DNA of 44,182 bases. Source: JBOGDS01 sp050743075. GTDB lineage: Bacteria > Actinomycetota > Actinomycetes > Jiangellales > Jiangellaceae. The stretch is taken from positions 1 to 44,182 of the forward strand of contig JBOGDS010000025.1 of NCBI GenBank assembly GCA_050743075.1, read 5' to 3'. The position numbers and the translations under genes are program-made. Numbering within the stretch: the first letter of the stretch is position 1; every line of letters starts with the position of its first letter. Positions 30,889 to 38,824 of the stretch are shown here, piece by piece. A model generated the notes under the pieces. That model was not told the DNA's origin, ran no database searches, and saw only the letters and a list, made by a program, of their open reading frames with translations.

Positions 30889-32313
30889 CTAGACGTCGAA
30901 GTAGAGCTCGAACTCGTGAGGTGTCGGGCGCAGGCGGATCGGGTCGATCTCGTTGGTCCGCTTGATGTCGACCCAGGTCTCGATCAGGTCCTGGGTGAAC
31001 ACGCCGCCCTCGAGCAGGTAGTCGTGGTCGGCCTCCAGGGCGTCGAGCGCCTCGACCAGCGTCGACGGCACCGTGGCGATGTTCGCGTGCTCCTCCGGCG
31101 GCAGGTCGTAGAGGTCCTTGTCGACCGGCTCGGGCGGCTCGATCTTGTTGCGGATGCCGTCGACACCGGCCATGAGCATCGCGGAGAACGCCAGGTAAGG
31201 GTTGCTCGCGGGGTCCGGGACGCGGAACTCCAGCCGCTTGGCCTGCGGCGACGTGCCCGTCACCGGGATCCGTACCGCCGCGGACCGGTTGCGCTGCGAG
31301 TACACCAGGTTGACCGGTGCCTCGAAGCCCGGCACCAGTCGGTGGTACGAGTTGACCGTCGGATTGGTGAACGCCGTCAGCGGCGCCGCATGCGCCAGCA
31401 GGCCGCCGAGGTACCAGCGGGCCGTGTCGGAGAGCCCGGCGTAGCCCAGCTCGTCGTAGAACAGCGGTGCGCCGTCCTTCCAGAGCGACTGGTGACAGTG
31501 CATGCCGGATCCGTTGTCGCCATACAGCGGCTTGGGCATGAAGGTGGCAGTCTTGCCAGCCGCCCAGGCGACGTTCTTGATGACGTACTTGAACAGCATC
31601 AGCTTGTCGCCGGCGTGCAGCAGCGAGTCGAACTTGTAGTTGATCTCGGCCTGGCCGGCGGTGCCGACCTCGTGATGCGCCCGCTCGACCTCGATGTTGA
31701 CCGCGGCCAGCGCCTGCACCATGGCGTCGCGCAGGTCGGCATAGTGGTCGGCCGGCGGCACCGGGAAGTAGCCGCCCTTGTAGCGGGTCTTGTAGCCCCG
31801 GTTGCCGCCGTCCTCGACCCGGCCGGTGTTCCAGGCGCCCTCGATCGAGTCGATGTAGTAATAGCCGGCGTTCTGCTTGGTCTCGAATCGGACGTCGTCG
31901 AAGACATAGAACTCGGCTTCAGGGCCGAAATACGCGGTGTCGGCCAGGCCGCTGCTCCTCAGGTACGCCTCGGCCTTGGCGGCGACGTTGCGCGGGTCAC
32001 GGCTGTAGGCCTCGTCGGTGAACGGGTCGACGATGGAGAAGTTCATCGCGAGTGTCTTGGCCCTGCGGAACGGGTCGACGAACGCGGTCGCCGGGTCGGC
32101 GATGAGCTTCATGTCCGACTCGTGGATCGCCTGGAAGCCGCGGATCGACGACCCGTCGAACATCAAGCCGTCGGCGATCGCATCGGCGTCGAACGCCGCC
32201 GCCGGCGCCGTGAAATGCTGCATCACTCCCGGCAGGTCACAGAAGCGCACGTCGATGAACTCGACGCCCTCGTCCTCGACGAAAGCCAGCAGCTCGTCGG
32301 CGTTGGTGAACAT
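30889..32313 (-). CDS. glnA: Glutamine synthetase type I, adenylylatable
   Basis: A 474-residue GSI-beta enzyme, the main ammonia-assimilating synthetase. Landmarks: FDGSSIRGFQAIHESDM, YFGPEAEFYVFDDVRF, ERAHHEVGTAGQAEINYKFD, FMPKPLYGDNGSGMHCHQSL, NPTVNSYHRLVPGFEAPVNL and the adenylylation site KDLYDLPPEE (Tyr402), target of GlnE. The ATG at 32313 is preceded by GGGAGGT at 4 nt; longer starts add Arg-rich text. A full four-half-site GlnR operator lies upstream (32387-32424), with a likely -10, TAGCGT, at the complement of 32371-32376. It is divergent from the RDD gene. Confidence 0.97.
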   Translation of the reverse strand: MFTNADELLAFVEDEGVEFIDVRFCDLPGVMQHFTAPAAAFDADAIADGLMFDGSSIRGFQAIHESDMKLIADPATAFVDPFRRAKTLAMNFSIVDPFTDEAYSRDPRNVAAKAEAYLRSSGLADTAYFGPEAEFYVFDDVRFETKQNAGYYYIDSIEGAWNTGRVEDGGNRGYKTRYKGGYFPVPPADHYADLRDAMVQALAAVNIEVERAHHEVGTAGQAEINYKFDSLLHAGDKLMLFKYVIKNVAWAAGKTATFMPKPLYGDNGSGMHCHQSLWKDGAPLFYDELGYAGLSDTARWYLGGLLAHAAPLTAFTNPTVNSYHRLVPGFEAPVNLVYSQRNRSAAVRIPVTGTSPQAKRLEFRVPDPASNPYLAFSAMLMAGVDGIRNKIEPPEPVDKDLYDLPPEEHANIATVPSTLVEALDALEADHDYLLEGGVFTQDLIETWVDIKRTNEIDPIRLRPTPHEFELYFDV

Positions 32314-32370
32314 TCGCACCTCCCGGGCCCGGCCGATGCGCCGGAGCACCTGTCGTCTGATCGTGCCGCG

Positions 32371-32424
32371 ACGCTACGAGCAGGCGGTTTCCCGTCCGTG
32401 TCTCAGAGGTTTCACGCGTGTTAC
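32371..32424 (-). promoter_or_regulatory. glnA promoter with complete GlnR operator
   Basis: On the minus strand the order is GTAAC-N6-GAAAC-N6-GACAC-N6-GAAAC (32424 down to 32387), four half-sites in the exact spacing of the GlnR box of streptomycete glnA. Ten bases further is TAGCGT (32376-32371), a good -10. The -35 region falls inside the operator, as expected for an activator that replaces a -35. Confidence 0.88.
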
Positions 32425-32478
32425 GCCCCGCCGCGGCGCGGTGCCGGGTGCCGCCGGACCCGGCGATAGCCTGTGGCC

Positions 32479-32934
32479 GTGACCGACGACGGCGCCTCGA
32501 GCGCGGAGGTGGCCCATGGCCTCGGGCTCCCGGTAGAGGGTCCTGGATCTCCGGCCGGCTGGGGTCCGCGGATCGTCGCATTGCTGATCGACTGGGTCGT
32601 CGGCAACGCGGCGGCGTTCGTGCTCGCCGGCGGGTCGTCGGTGTGGTCGGTGGGTGGCGGCCAGGCGTGGCTGCCGTTGGTGTGCTGGTTCGTGCTGGTG
32701 TGGCTGGCGACGGCACTGACGGGCGCGAGTATCGGGCAGCACCTGCTCCGGCTGCGGGTGATCCGGCTGGACCGGCGTCGGATCGGCCTGTGGGTCGGGC
32801 TGGTCCGCACTGTGTTGATCGCCCTCGTCCTGCCGCCGCTGGTGTTCACCCGCGACGGCCGGGGGCTGCACGACCTGGCAGCCGGCACGGCCGTCGTCAA
32901 CGGCCCGCGAGCCGGCGGCCCCACGACCCACTGA
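32479..32934 (+). CDS. RDD-family membrane protein
   Basis: A 151-residue protein with an RDD domain: WGPRIVALLIDWVVGNAAAF at about 28-47 contains the Arg and Asp that name the family, followed by hydrophobic segments around WLPLVCWFVLVWLATALTG and VGLVRTVLIALVLPPLVF. SIGQHLLRLRVIRLDRRR and GLHDLAAGTAVV are also typical. Function unknown; some relatives act in ion transport. The GTG at 32479 is chosen over one at 32473 because TAGCCT (32467-32472) ends 6 nt upstream. It sits next to glnA in divergent orientation, as in streptomycetes. Confidence 0.88.
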   Translation: MTDDGASSAEVAHGLGLPVEGPGSPAGWGPRIVALLIDWVVGNAAAFVLAGGSSVWSVGGGQAWLPLVCWFVLVWLATALTGASIGQHLLRLRVIRLDRRRIGLWVGLVRTVLIALVLPPLVFTRDGRGLHDLAAGTAVVNGPRAGGPTTH

Positions 32935-32952
32935 CCGGGAGGACTTGCCGGC

Positions 32953-33660
32953 ATGAGTACGTTCGCGTTGATCCACGGCGCGGGAGATGTTGGTCGGTAC
33001 TGGCATCTGGTGGAGGCGGAGTTGCGCACGCGTGGGCACGACGTGGTGGCCCCTGACCTACCGGGCGATGACGACGCGGCCGAGCTGACCGATTACGCCG
33101 ACGCTGTCGTGGAAGCCGTCGGCGGCCGGAAGGATCTGGTTGTCGTGGGTCAGTCGTTCGGCGCGTTCACCGCATCCTTGGTTCCTGATCGGCTCCCAGT
33201 TGATGCGCTGGTCCTGGTGGCCGGGATGATCCCGTCCCCTGGTGAGTCTCCAGGGGGCTGGTGGGACAACACCGGCTACCGAAACGCGGTGCGGGAGCAA
33301 GCCGCGCGTGATGGCGGCCTGACCGGCAACGAGGACCCACACGTCAGCTTCTACCACGACGTGCCGCGCGAGCTGGCTGAAGAAGCGATGAGCAAAGAGC
33401 GCGCGCCCGCCAGAGGCTTCCATGAGTTCGCCGTGGCCGCTCGACGCGTGGCCGGACGTGCCGACGAGGTTCGTGCTGTGCACCGAGGATCGCTTCTTCC
33501 CGCCCGACTTCCTTCGCAGGGTGGTAGCCGAGCGGCTGAACGTCAGCCCTGACGAGATCGCGAGCGGGCACTGCGTGGCGCTCAGCCGCCCAGGGAGCTG
33601 GCCGAGATCTTGGCGGGCTACGCGGCCGGACATCACGGAGAGCACGGCGTCCGACCCTGA
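32953..33660 (+). pseudogene. Alpha/beta-hydrolase with two compensating frameshifts
   Basis: The first frame from ATG 32953 gives a normal alpha/beta-hydrolase N-terminus: STFALIHGAGDVGRYWHLVE, and VVVGQSFGAFTASLVPDRLP with the Ser nucleophile. Near 33395-33410 the homology moves to the next frame, which reads SSPWPLDAWPDVPTRFVLCT and EDRFFPPDFLRRVVAERLNV, then GHCVALSRP with the catalytic His. Near 33588 it returns to the first frame (RELAEILAGYAAGHHGEHGV) and stops at 33658-33660. One extra base in a GC run and one missing base in a C run explain this. Either it is a pseudogene or there are two sequence errors. GGAGG precedes the ATG. Confidence 0.8.
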
Positions 33661-33681
33661 CCAGGTTGGCGGCGGCCAGGG

Positions 33682-34386
33682 CTAGCGAGGGGGCATGCCG
33701 CCACGGGGCACCTTCATGCCGCGGGGGAGCGGACCCTTCGGCATCGCCACCGGCTGGGTGCCGAGCGCCCGCAGGCGCGACCGCAACTCGGTGACCTCCG
33801 CCGGGCGCAGGCTCCGCGGCAGCTTCATCACGTGCTTGGTGATCCGGCGTAGGGGAACCTGGTCGCCCTCGTTGCCGATCACGATGTCGTAGACCGGAAC
33901 CTCACCGACGACGCGCGCATGACGGCGCTTCTCCTGGGTCAGCAGGTTGGTCACCCGGGGCGCCGACGTGCCCTCACCCACCAGCACCACGCCAGGACGG
34001 CCGACGACGCGATGGACCACGTCTTGGTGCCGGTTGGTTGCCACGACCGGCGTCATGTCCCAGCCTCGGCGCAGTGTGCCGAGCGCGGCCATGGCCGCGC
34101 CGGGCTGACCCTCGATCTGTGAGTAGGCGGCCCGTTCGGCCCGTCGCCCGAAGATCAGAGCACCGGCGAGCACAGCCATCGGCAGCCCGAGGACGACCCA
34201 TAGCCAGATCGGGCCGAGGAGAAAACCGAGCAGGACCAGCACCGCGAGGACGGCCAGAACCGTGCCCAGCGTCACCCAGCCGATGTACCGGTCGGTCTTC
34301 CTCGCCATCCGGTAGGTCTGCCTGACCTGGGCGAGGCGCCCCTTCTTCTCGGGTGCGTCCTGCTGGTCGGTGTCCCTGCGCGCCAT
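33682..34386 (-). CDS. DUF4191 family membrane protein
   Basis: A 234-residue protein. A charged N-terminus (QVRQTYRMARKTDRYIGWVT) leads into two membrane segments between about 36 and 82 (LGTVLAVLAVLVLLGFLLGP and WLWVVLGLPMAVLAGALIFG). The long cytoplasmic part has AAYSQIEGQPGAAMAALGTL, GRPGVVLVGEG and KHVMKLPRSLRPAEVTELRS. DUF4191 is an actinobacterial family next to lipA, function unknown. ATG 34386 has TACCCT (complement of 34394-34399) 7 nt upstream, so it is probably leaderless. Confidence 0.9.
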   Translation of the reverse strand: MARRDTDQQDAPEKKGRLAQVRQTYRMARKTDRYIGWVTLGTVLAVLAVLVLLGFLLGPIWLWVVLGLPMAVLAGALIFGRRAERAAYSQIEGQPGAAMAALGTLRRGWDMTPVVATNRHQDVVHRVVGRPGVVLVGEGTSAPRVTNLLTQEKRRHARVVGEVPVYDIVIGNEGDQVPLRRITKHVMKLPRSLRPAEVTELRSRLRALGTQPVAMPKGPLPRGMKVPRGGMPPR

Positions 34387-34540
34387 GGGGGCTAGGGTAC
34401 GGCGCCGCGAAGGTGGCACCGAAATCGGAGGAACCCTCGACGCGGTCCAACTCCGTGAATGGACCTGCTGACAAGGGCGCATTCGCGGCCCTGGACCGTG
34501 TGAACCGCGGCTGGTGAGTCGGAGGGCGCGCCCACCCGGT

Positions 34541-35482
34541 TCAGCCAGCCGCCAGAACCTCCCCGCGTGCCTCGACGGCCTGGCGGTAGAGGCGTCCGGC
34601 GCGGTACGAGGAGCGGACGAGTGGCCCGGACATCACACCAGCGAACCCGACGGCCTCGGCCTCCTCGTGGAGCCCGACGAACTCCTCGGGCTTGACCCAG
34701 CGCTCGACCGGATGGTGGCGCGGGGACGGACGCAGGTACTGCGTGATGGTGATCAGGTCGCACCCGGCGTCGTGCAGATCGCGGAGCGCGACGGAGATCT
34801 CCTCGCGTGTCTCGCCTATGCCGAGGATCAGGTTGGACTTGGTGACCATGCCGGCCGCGCGGCCAATGGTGATCACGTCGAGCGAGCGTTCGTAGCGGAA
34901 CGCCGGCCGAATCCGCTTGAAGATCCGCGGCACGGTCTCGACGTTGTGGGCGAAGACCTCGGGCTCGGCGTCGAAGACCTGCTGGAGCAGCTCGGCCTTT
35001 CCGGAGAAGTCGGGCACCAGGATCTCGACGCCCGTGCCGGGGTTGAGCCCGTGGATCACCCTGATCGTCTCGGCGTAGAGCCAGGCACCCTCGTCGGCGA
35101 GGTCGTCGCGGGCCACCCCGGTGACAGTCGCGTACCGCAGGCCCATCGCCTGGACGGACTCCGCGACCCGCCGCGGCTCGTCGCGATCGAGCGGCTGCGG
35201 CCTGCCGGTGTCGATCTGGCAGAAGTCGCAGCGCCGCGTGCACTGGTCGCCGCCGATGAGGAACGTCGCCTCGCGGTCCTCCCAGCACTCGAAGATGTTG
35301 GGACAGCCGGCCTCCTGGCAGACCGTGTGCAGACCTTCGCGCTTCACCAGCGCCTGGAGCTCGCGGTACTCGGGGCCCATCCGCGCCGTCGTCTTGATCC
35401 ACGACGGCTTCTTCTCGATCGGGGTCTCGCTGTTGCGCACCTCGAGGCGCAGCAGGCGGCGGCCCTCCGGTGCGACGCTCAC
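34541..35482 (-). CDS. lipA: Lipoyl synthase
   Basis: A 313-residue radical-SAM enzyme that inserts two sulfurs into protein-bound octanoate to form lipoate. The auxiliary cluster Cys are 55, 60 and 66 (CQEAGCPNIFEC); the radical-SAM CxxxCxxC is CTRRCDFC at 81, 85 and 88; the C-terminal RSSY (VRSSYRAG) provides the Ser ligand. ATVTGVARDDL and VDVIT-like LDVITIGRAAGMVTKSNLIL are typical. GTG 35482 has TAGGCT (complement of 35490-35495) 7 nt upstream; those first three bases are also the lipB stop codon. lipB lies immediately upstream, so both a shared and a separate transcript are possible. Confidence 0.97.
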   Translation of the reverse strand: MSVAPEGRRLLRLEVRNSETPIEKKPSWIKTTARMGPEYRELQALVKREGLHTVCQEAGCPNIFECWEDREATFLIGGDQCTRRCDFCQIDTGRPQPLDRDEPRRVAESVQAMGLRYATVTGVARDDLADEGAWLYAETIRVIHGLNPGTGVEILVPDFSGKAELLQQVFDAEPEVFAHNVETVPRIFKRIRPAFRYERSLDVITIGRAAGMVTKSNLILGIGETREEISVALRDLHDAGCDLITITQYLRPSPRHHPVERWVKPEEFVGLHEEAEAVGFAGVMSGPLVRSSYRAGRLYRQAVEARGEVLAAG

Positions 35483-35489
35483 GACAAGC

Positions 35490-35495
35490 AGCCTA
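35490..35495 (-). promoter_or_regulatory. Putative lipA -10 overlapping the lipB stop codon
   Basis: TAGGCT on the minus strand ends 7 nt before the lipA GTG. Its TAG is the lipB stop codon. An identical TAGGCT lies 6 nt before the lipB start (complement of 36180-36185), so both genes would be transcribed as leaderless messages from matching elements. Confidence 0.5.
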
Positions 35496-36173
35496 CGCGG
35501 CCGGCCCGACCGCTCCCGCGGTGACGGGCTCGGCCAGCAGCAGCCCGGCCAGATGGCGCTCGATGACCGGGAGCACCTCGGCCACCGGCACGGGCCGGCC
35601 GATCTCGGCGGACAGGGACGTGACGCCGGCGTCGGCAATGCCGCACGGCACGATCCGGGAGAACCAGGACAGGTCACAGTCGCAGTTGAGTGCGAAGCCG
35701 TGCATGGACACGCCTTGGGCGACTCGCAGGCCGATGGCGCCGAGCTTGCGGTAGGGTCCCCGGTCGTCAGTCGGGATCCAGACGCCGCTGCGTCCCTTGA
35801 TCTCGATCCGGCCGGCCGTCACGCCGAACTCCGCGCAGACGTCGATCAGGACCTGCTCCACGCGGCGCACGAACGCGACCACGTCGACAGGATCGGGCAG
35901 CCGCAGGATCGGGTAGCCCACGATCTGGCCGGGACCGTGCCAGGTGATCTTGCCACCGCGGTCGACGTCGATCACCGGTGCGCCGGCGTCGAGCAATGGG
36001 CGTTCGTCGGGTGCGGTGCGCTTTCCCGCAGTGAAGACGGGTTCGTGCTCGAGCAGCATGACGGTGTCGTCGATCTCGCCGGCCACACGCGCTGCGTGCA
36101 GCCAGCGTTGCTCGGCCCAGGCCACCCCGTACGGGACGGGACTGTCGTAGTGGATCACCTGAAGCGAACTCAC
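35493..36173 (-). CDS. lipB: Octanoyl-ACP:protein transferase
   Basis: A 226-residue transferase that moves octanoate from ACP to lipoyl domains, the step before LipA. The catalytic pair is Lys143 (YRKLGAIGLRV) and Cys177 (IVPCGIADAGVTSL), almost the same numbering as in the mycobacterial enzyme. Other motifs are LLEHEPVFTAGKR, DRGGKITWHGPGQIVGYPIL and GVSMHGFALNCDCDLSWF. GTG 36173 has TAGGCT 6 nt upstream, so it is probably leaderless. It is divergent from the Ser/Thr kinase gene. Confidence 0.97.
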   Translation of the reverse strand: MSSLQVIHYDSPVPYGVAWAEQRWLHAARVAGEIDDTVMLLEHEPVFTAGKRTAPDERPLLDAGAPVIDVDRGGKITWHGPGQIVGYPILRLPDPVDVVAFVRRVEQVLIDVCAEFGVTAGRIEIKGRSGVWIPTDDRGPYRKLGAIGLRVAQGVSMHGFALNCDCDLSWFSRIVPCGIADAGVTSLSAEIGRPVPVAEVLPVIERHLAGLLLAEPVTAGAVGPAA

Positions 36174-36317
36174 CGGTCCAGCCTACGCGCGGCCACATGT
36201 CGGTCTGGATCGGACGGTGTCCGGGAAGTCGGAACTGCGGGGGCGGGTCAGGGCGCGTCCTGTGGACAGTAACCATGCGGTCGCCCGCAGCGGCCCGGCA
36301 TTTGGGACAATGGGCGG

Positions 36318-37892
36318 ATGGACCTCCCCGTTTACGTGCCTGGCTATGCCGTCGAACGGCAGCTCGGCGCCGGTGGCGACGGAACCGCATGGGTCGCCCG
36401 CGAGGAGGCCACCGGCCGGCGCGTAGCGCTGAAGCTCCTGCATCTGCATGACGCCGCCGCCCGCGAACGCGCCCGGCGCGAGGTCGCGCTGATGACCGCG
36501 ATCGACCACCCGCACGTGCTCCCGGTGCTGGGCATCGCGGACACGCCGGGCGCACTCGTCCTCATCCTCGAGCTCGCCGACGGCGGGAGTCTCGCCGAGT
36601 TGCTGGCGGTCCGTGGGACGATGCCCGCCGGGGAGGTCGTGACGGCCTGTGCGCCGATCGCGCAGGCACTCGCTGAGCTGCACGCGCGTGGCCTGGTGCA
36701 CGGTGACGTGTCGCCGGCGAACGTGTTGTTCAGCGCGGAGGGTCGGCCGATGCTCTGCGATCTCGGTGTCGCCCGGCTGGCCGGCGAGGATCGGGGCGAG
36801 TTCGGGACGACGCCAGGCTTCGCTGCGCCGGAGGTGGAGGCCGGGTATCCGCCGCAGCCCGGTTCGGACGTCTACGGGTTGGCCGTGCTCGTCGTCCGGA
36901 CCCTCACCGGCTACTTCCCCTCTCAGGCGTTGATGCTGCCTGGCCTGCCACCGGCCACCCAGGCAGCCCTGGCCCAGGCGATGCACCCCGATCCGTCCCG
37001 CCGACCGGATGCCGCATCGTTGGCCAACGCCTTGTTCGCCCTGGCCGACCCCGAGCCGATCATGCTCGTGTCGGACACCGGAACCATCGCAGCGGTTCCG
37101 CCGGCAGCGGACGACGACTGGCCGGTCGAGGCCGTACCCGTCCGGCGCCGGGCCGGACGAGCTCGGGCAGCCCAGCCTGAGCCCGGCCGCGACGACTACG
37201 CCGACCCGGCCGTGGACCAGGACAACATCCCGACGGTGGCCATCGACGCACCGACCCGCCGGCGCCGCCCAGCCCCCCCGCCGCCCGCGCCCCGCCGTAG
37301 CCGGCGCAAGGTGCGCGGTGTCGAGGTAGCCCGGATCGCGCTCGTGATCGCGGTGCCGGTCATTCTCGCCGGCGCAGTCTTCGCCGGCCTGCAGTGGTTC
37401 GGCAACGGCGACGACCCGTCGACGCTACCGGGTGCCGGCCGGTTGACCTCTCCGGGCCAGGCCGACGTGCCGGTCGACCTGTGCGGGGGACCTCAGCCCG
37501 CTCCGACCGCTCAGCCTCCGGAGGTCACCGACTGGACGCAGGTCGTCCAGTCGCTCTACGCGCTGCGCACCGAGGCCTTCGCAGAGCTCGACGCACCCGC
37601 ACTGTGTGATGTCTACGCGCCGACGAGCCAGGTGCTTGCGCGCGATGCCGAGCTTCTGCAGCTCTACGCCGAGGCCGGCGTGCACACCGAGGGGCTTGCC
37701 TTCGAGGTGGTCACGGCTGAGCTGTTGTCCGAGAACGGTCGCGTGGTGCTGGAGATCACCGACCGGCTGCCCGATTACCAGCTCGTCGACGACGAGGGGA
37801 CGGTCGTGGCCGAGAAGGAAGGGCTAGCCGAGGCCACCTGGCAGGCCGAGCTCGTGCCTGCTCCCGACGCATCCGGGTGGCGGTTCGGCTGA
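36318..37892 (+). CDS. Membrane Ser/Thr protein kinase with extracytoplasmic domain
   Basis: A 524-residue Hanks-type kinase. The kinase domain spans about 8-245: Gly loop LGAGGDGTAWVA, ATP Lys39 (VALKLL), catalytic loop HGDVSPANV (128-136) and metal Asp148 in CDLGVARL. Two features depart from the norm: Arg is Gly and the Lys of HRDxK is Ser in the loop, and DFG is DLG. A Pro/Arg-rich juxtamembrane region (about 275-333) precedes one membrane helix (about 337-361), then an extracytoplasmic domain (about 390-524) with WTQVVQSLYALRTEAFAELD that looks like a ligand-binding module of unknown type. It may sense an external signal; the target is unknown. Confidence 0.88.
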   Translation: MDLPVYVPGYAVERQLGAGGDGTAWVAREEATGRRVALKLLHLHDAAARERARREVALMTAIDHPHVLPVLGIADTPGALVLILELADGGSLAELLAVRGTMPAGEVVTACAPIAQALAELHARGLVHGDVSPANVLFSAEGRPMLCDLGVARLAGEDRGEFGTTPGFAAPEVEAGYPPQPGSDVYGLAVLVVRTLTGYFPSQALMLPGLPPATQAALAQAMHPDPSRRPDAASLANALFALADPEPIMLVSDTGTIAAVPPAADDDWPVEAVPVRRRAGRARAAQPEPGRDDYADPAVDQDNIPTVAIDAPTRRRRPAPPPPAPRRSRRKVRGVEVARIALVIAVPVILAGAVFAGLQWFGNGDDPSTLPGAGRLTSPGQADVPVDLCGGPQPAPTAQPPEVTDWTQVVQSLYALRTEAFAELDAPALCDVYAPTSQVLARDAELLQLYAEAGVHTEGLAFEVVTAELLSENGRVVLEITDRLPDYQLVDDEGTVVAEKEGLAEATWQAELVPAPDASGWRFG

Positions 37893-37894
37893 CC

Positions 37895-38788
37895 TCAACG
37901 CAGGGCAGCCTCGACGACCGACGGCGCGTCCGGGTGCTGGAACTCGAATCCGGCCTCGATGAGGCGCTCTGAACTGAAGCGGAAGCTGCCGAGGATGTCG
38001 TCGGCGAAATCCCCGTAGCGGATCCGCAGCGCGAACTCGGGGACGGGCAGCAGGGCGGGCCGACCGAGGGCCCGGGCCAGGACCCGGCTGAACTCCGCGT
38101 TCGTCACCGGCTCCGGCGCGGCGACGTTGTACGGGCCCGCGCAGCCGTGCGTCTCGATCAGGAACCGGAGCGCCCGGACCAGGTCGTCGAGTGAGACGGG
38201 GCTCCAGTACTGCTCGCCACCGGCGAGCGGTCCGCCCAGTCCCTTGCTGAACCACGGCAGCATGCGGGCGATCGCTCCGCCCCGCCGGGACATCACCATG
38301 TGCGCCCGCGGATGGCACACAGCGATGTCGGCTTCCTGGGCTCGCGCTGCGGCGGCCTCCCAGTCGCGGCAAATGTCGGCCAGGAACCCGTCACCCGCGG
38401 GTTCGTCCTCGTCGATCACGTCCGAGCGGTGCTCCAGGCCGTAGATGCCGGAGGTCGAGATGGAGACGAACACCCGTGGCCGGTTCTCCAGTCGGGCCAG
38501 CGCCGTCACCAGCGTGCGGGTTGCGCTCAGTCTGCTCTCACGCAGCACGTGCTTGTAGGCCGACGTCCATCGACGGGCACCTACGTTGGCGCCGGCCAGG
38601 TTCACGACGGCCTCGACACCGTCGAGCTGCGCCGGGTCCACCTGGCCGGCCGCGGGATCCCAGCTCACCTCGTCGGCGGACTGCGCTGGCCGCCTGACCA
38701 GCCGGATGACGTGGTGGCCGCCATCCTCCAACACTGAGCGAAGTGCCGTGCCGATCATGCCGCTGGAACCGGTGATCGCGACCTGCAT
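37895..38788 (-). CDS. TIGR01777-family NAD(P)-dependent epimerase
   Basis: A 297-residue extended SDR of the YfcH type. Nucleotide-binding motif VAITGSSGMIGTALRSVLED at the N-terminus; family blocks VSWDPAAGQVDPAQLDGVEA, VVNLAGANVGARRWTSAYKH, SISTSGIYG, YWSPVSLDDLVRALRFLIE and GPYNVAAPEPVTNAEFSRVL. Substrate unknown. GAGGAG lies just before the ATG at 38788. Its stop is 2 nt from the kinase stop (convergent), and it lies downstream of the E2 gene on the same strand, probably in one transcript with it. Confidence 0.93.
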   Translation of the reverse strand: MQVAITGSSGMIGTALRSVLEDGGHHVIRLVRRPAQSADEVSWDPAAGQVDPAQLDGVEAVVNLAGANVGARRWTSAYKHVLRESRLSATRTLVTALARLENRPRVFVSISTSGIYGLEHRSDVIDEDEPAGDGFLADICRDWEAAAARAQEADIAVCHPRAHMVMSRRGGAIARMLPWFSKGLGGPLAGGEQYWSPVSLDDLVRALRFLIETHGCAGPYNVAAPEPVTNAEFSRVLARALGRPALLPVPEFALRIRYGDFADDILGSFRFSSERLIEAGFEFQHPDAPSVVEAALR

Positions 38789-38824
38789 GCGCTCCTCTTA
38801 CCCCGTTCGCCGGTCGGCAAAAGG

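Noticed and set aside
29956..32469. 837-codon plus-strand frame across the cupin, lipoprotein and glnA genes
   Set aside because: Spans three minus-strand genes and their spacers; composition is that of a high-GC shadow frame.
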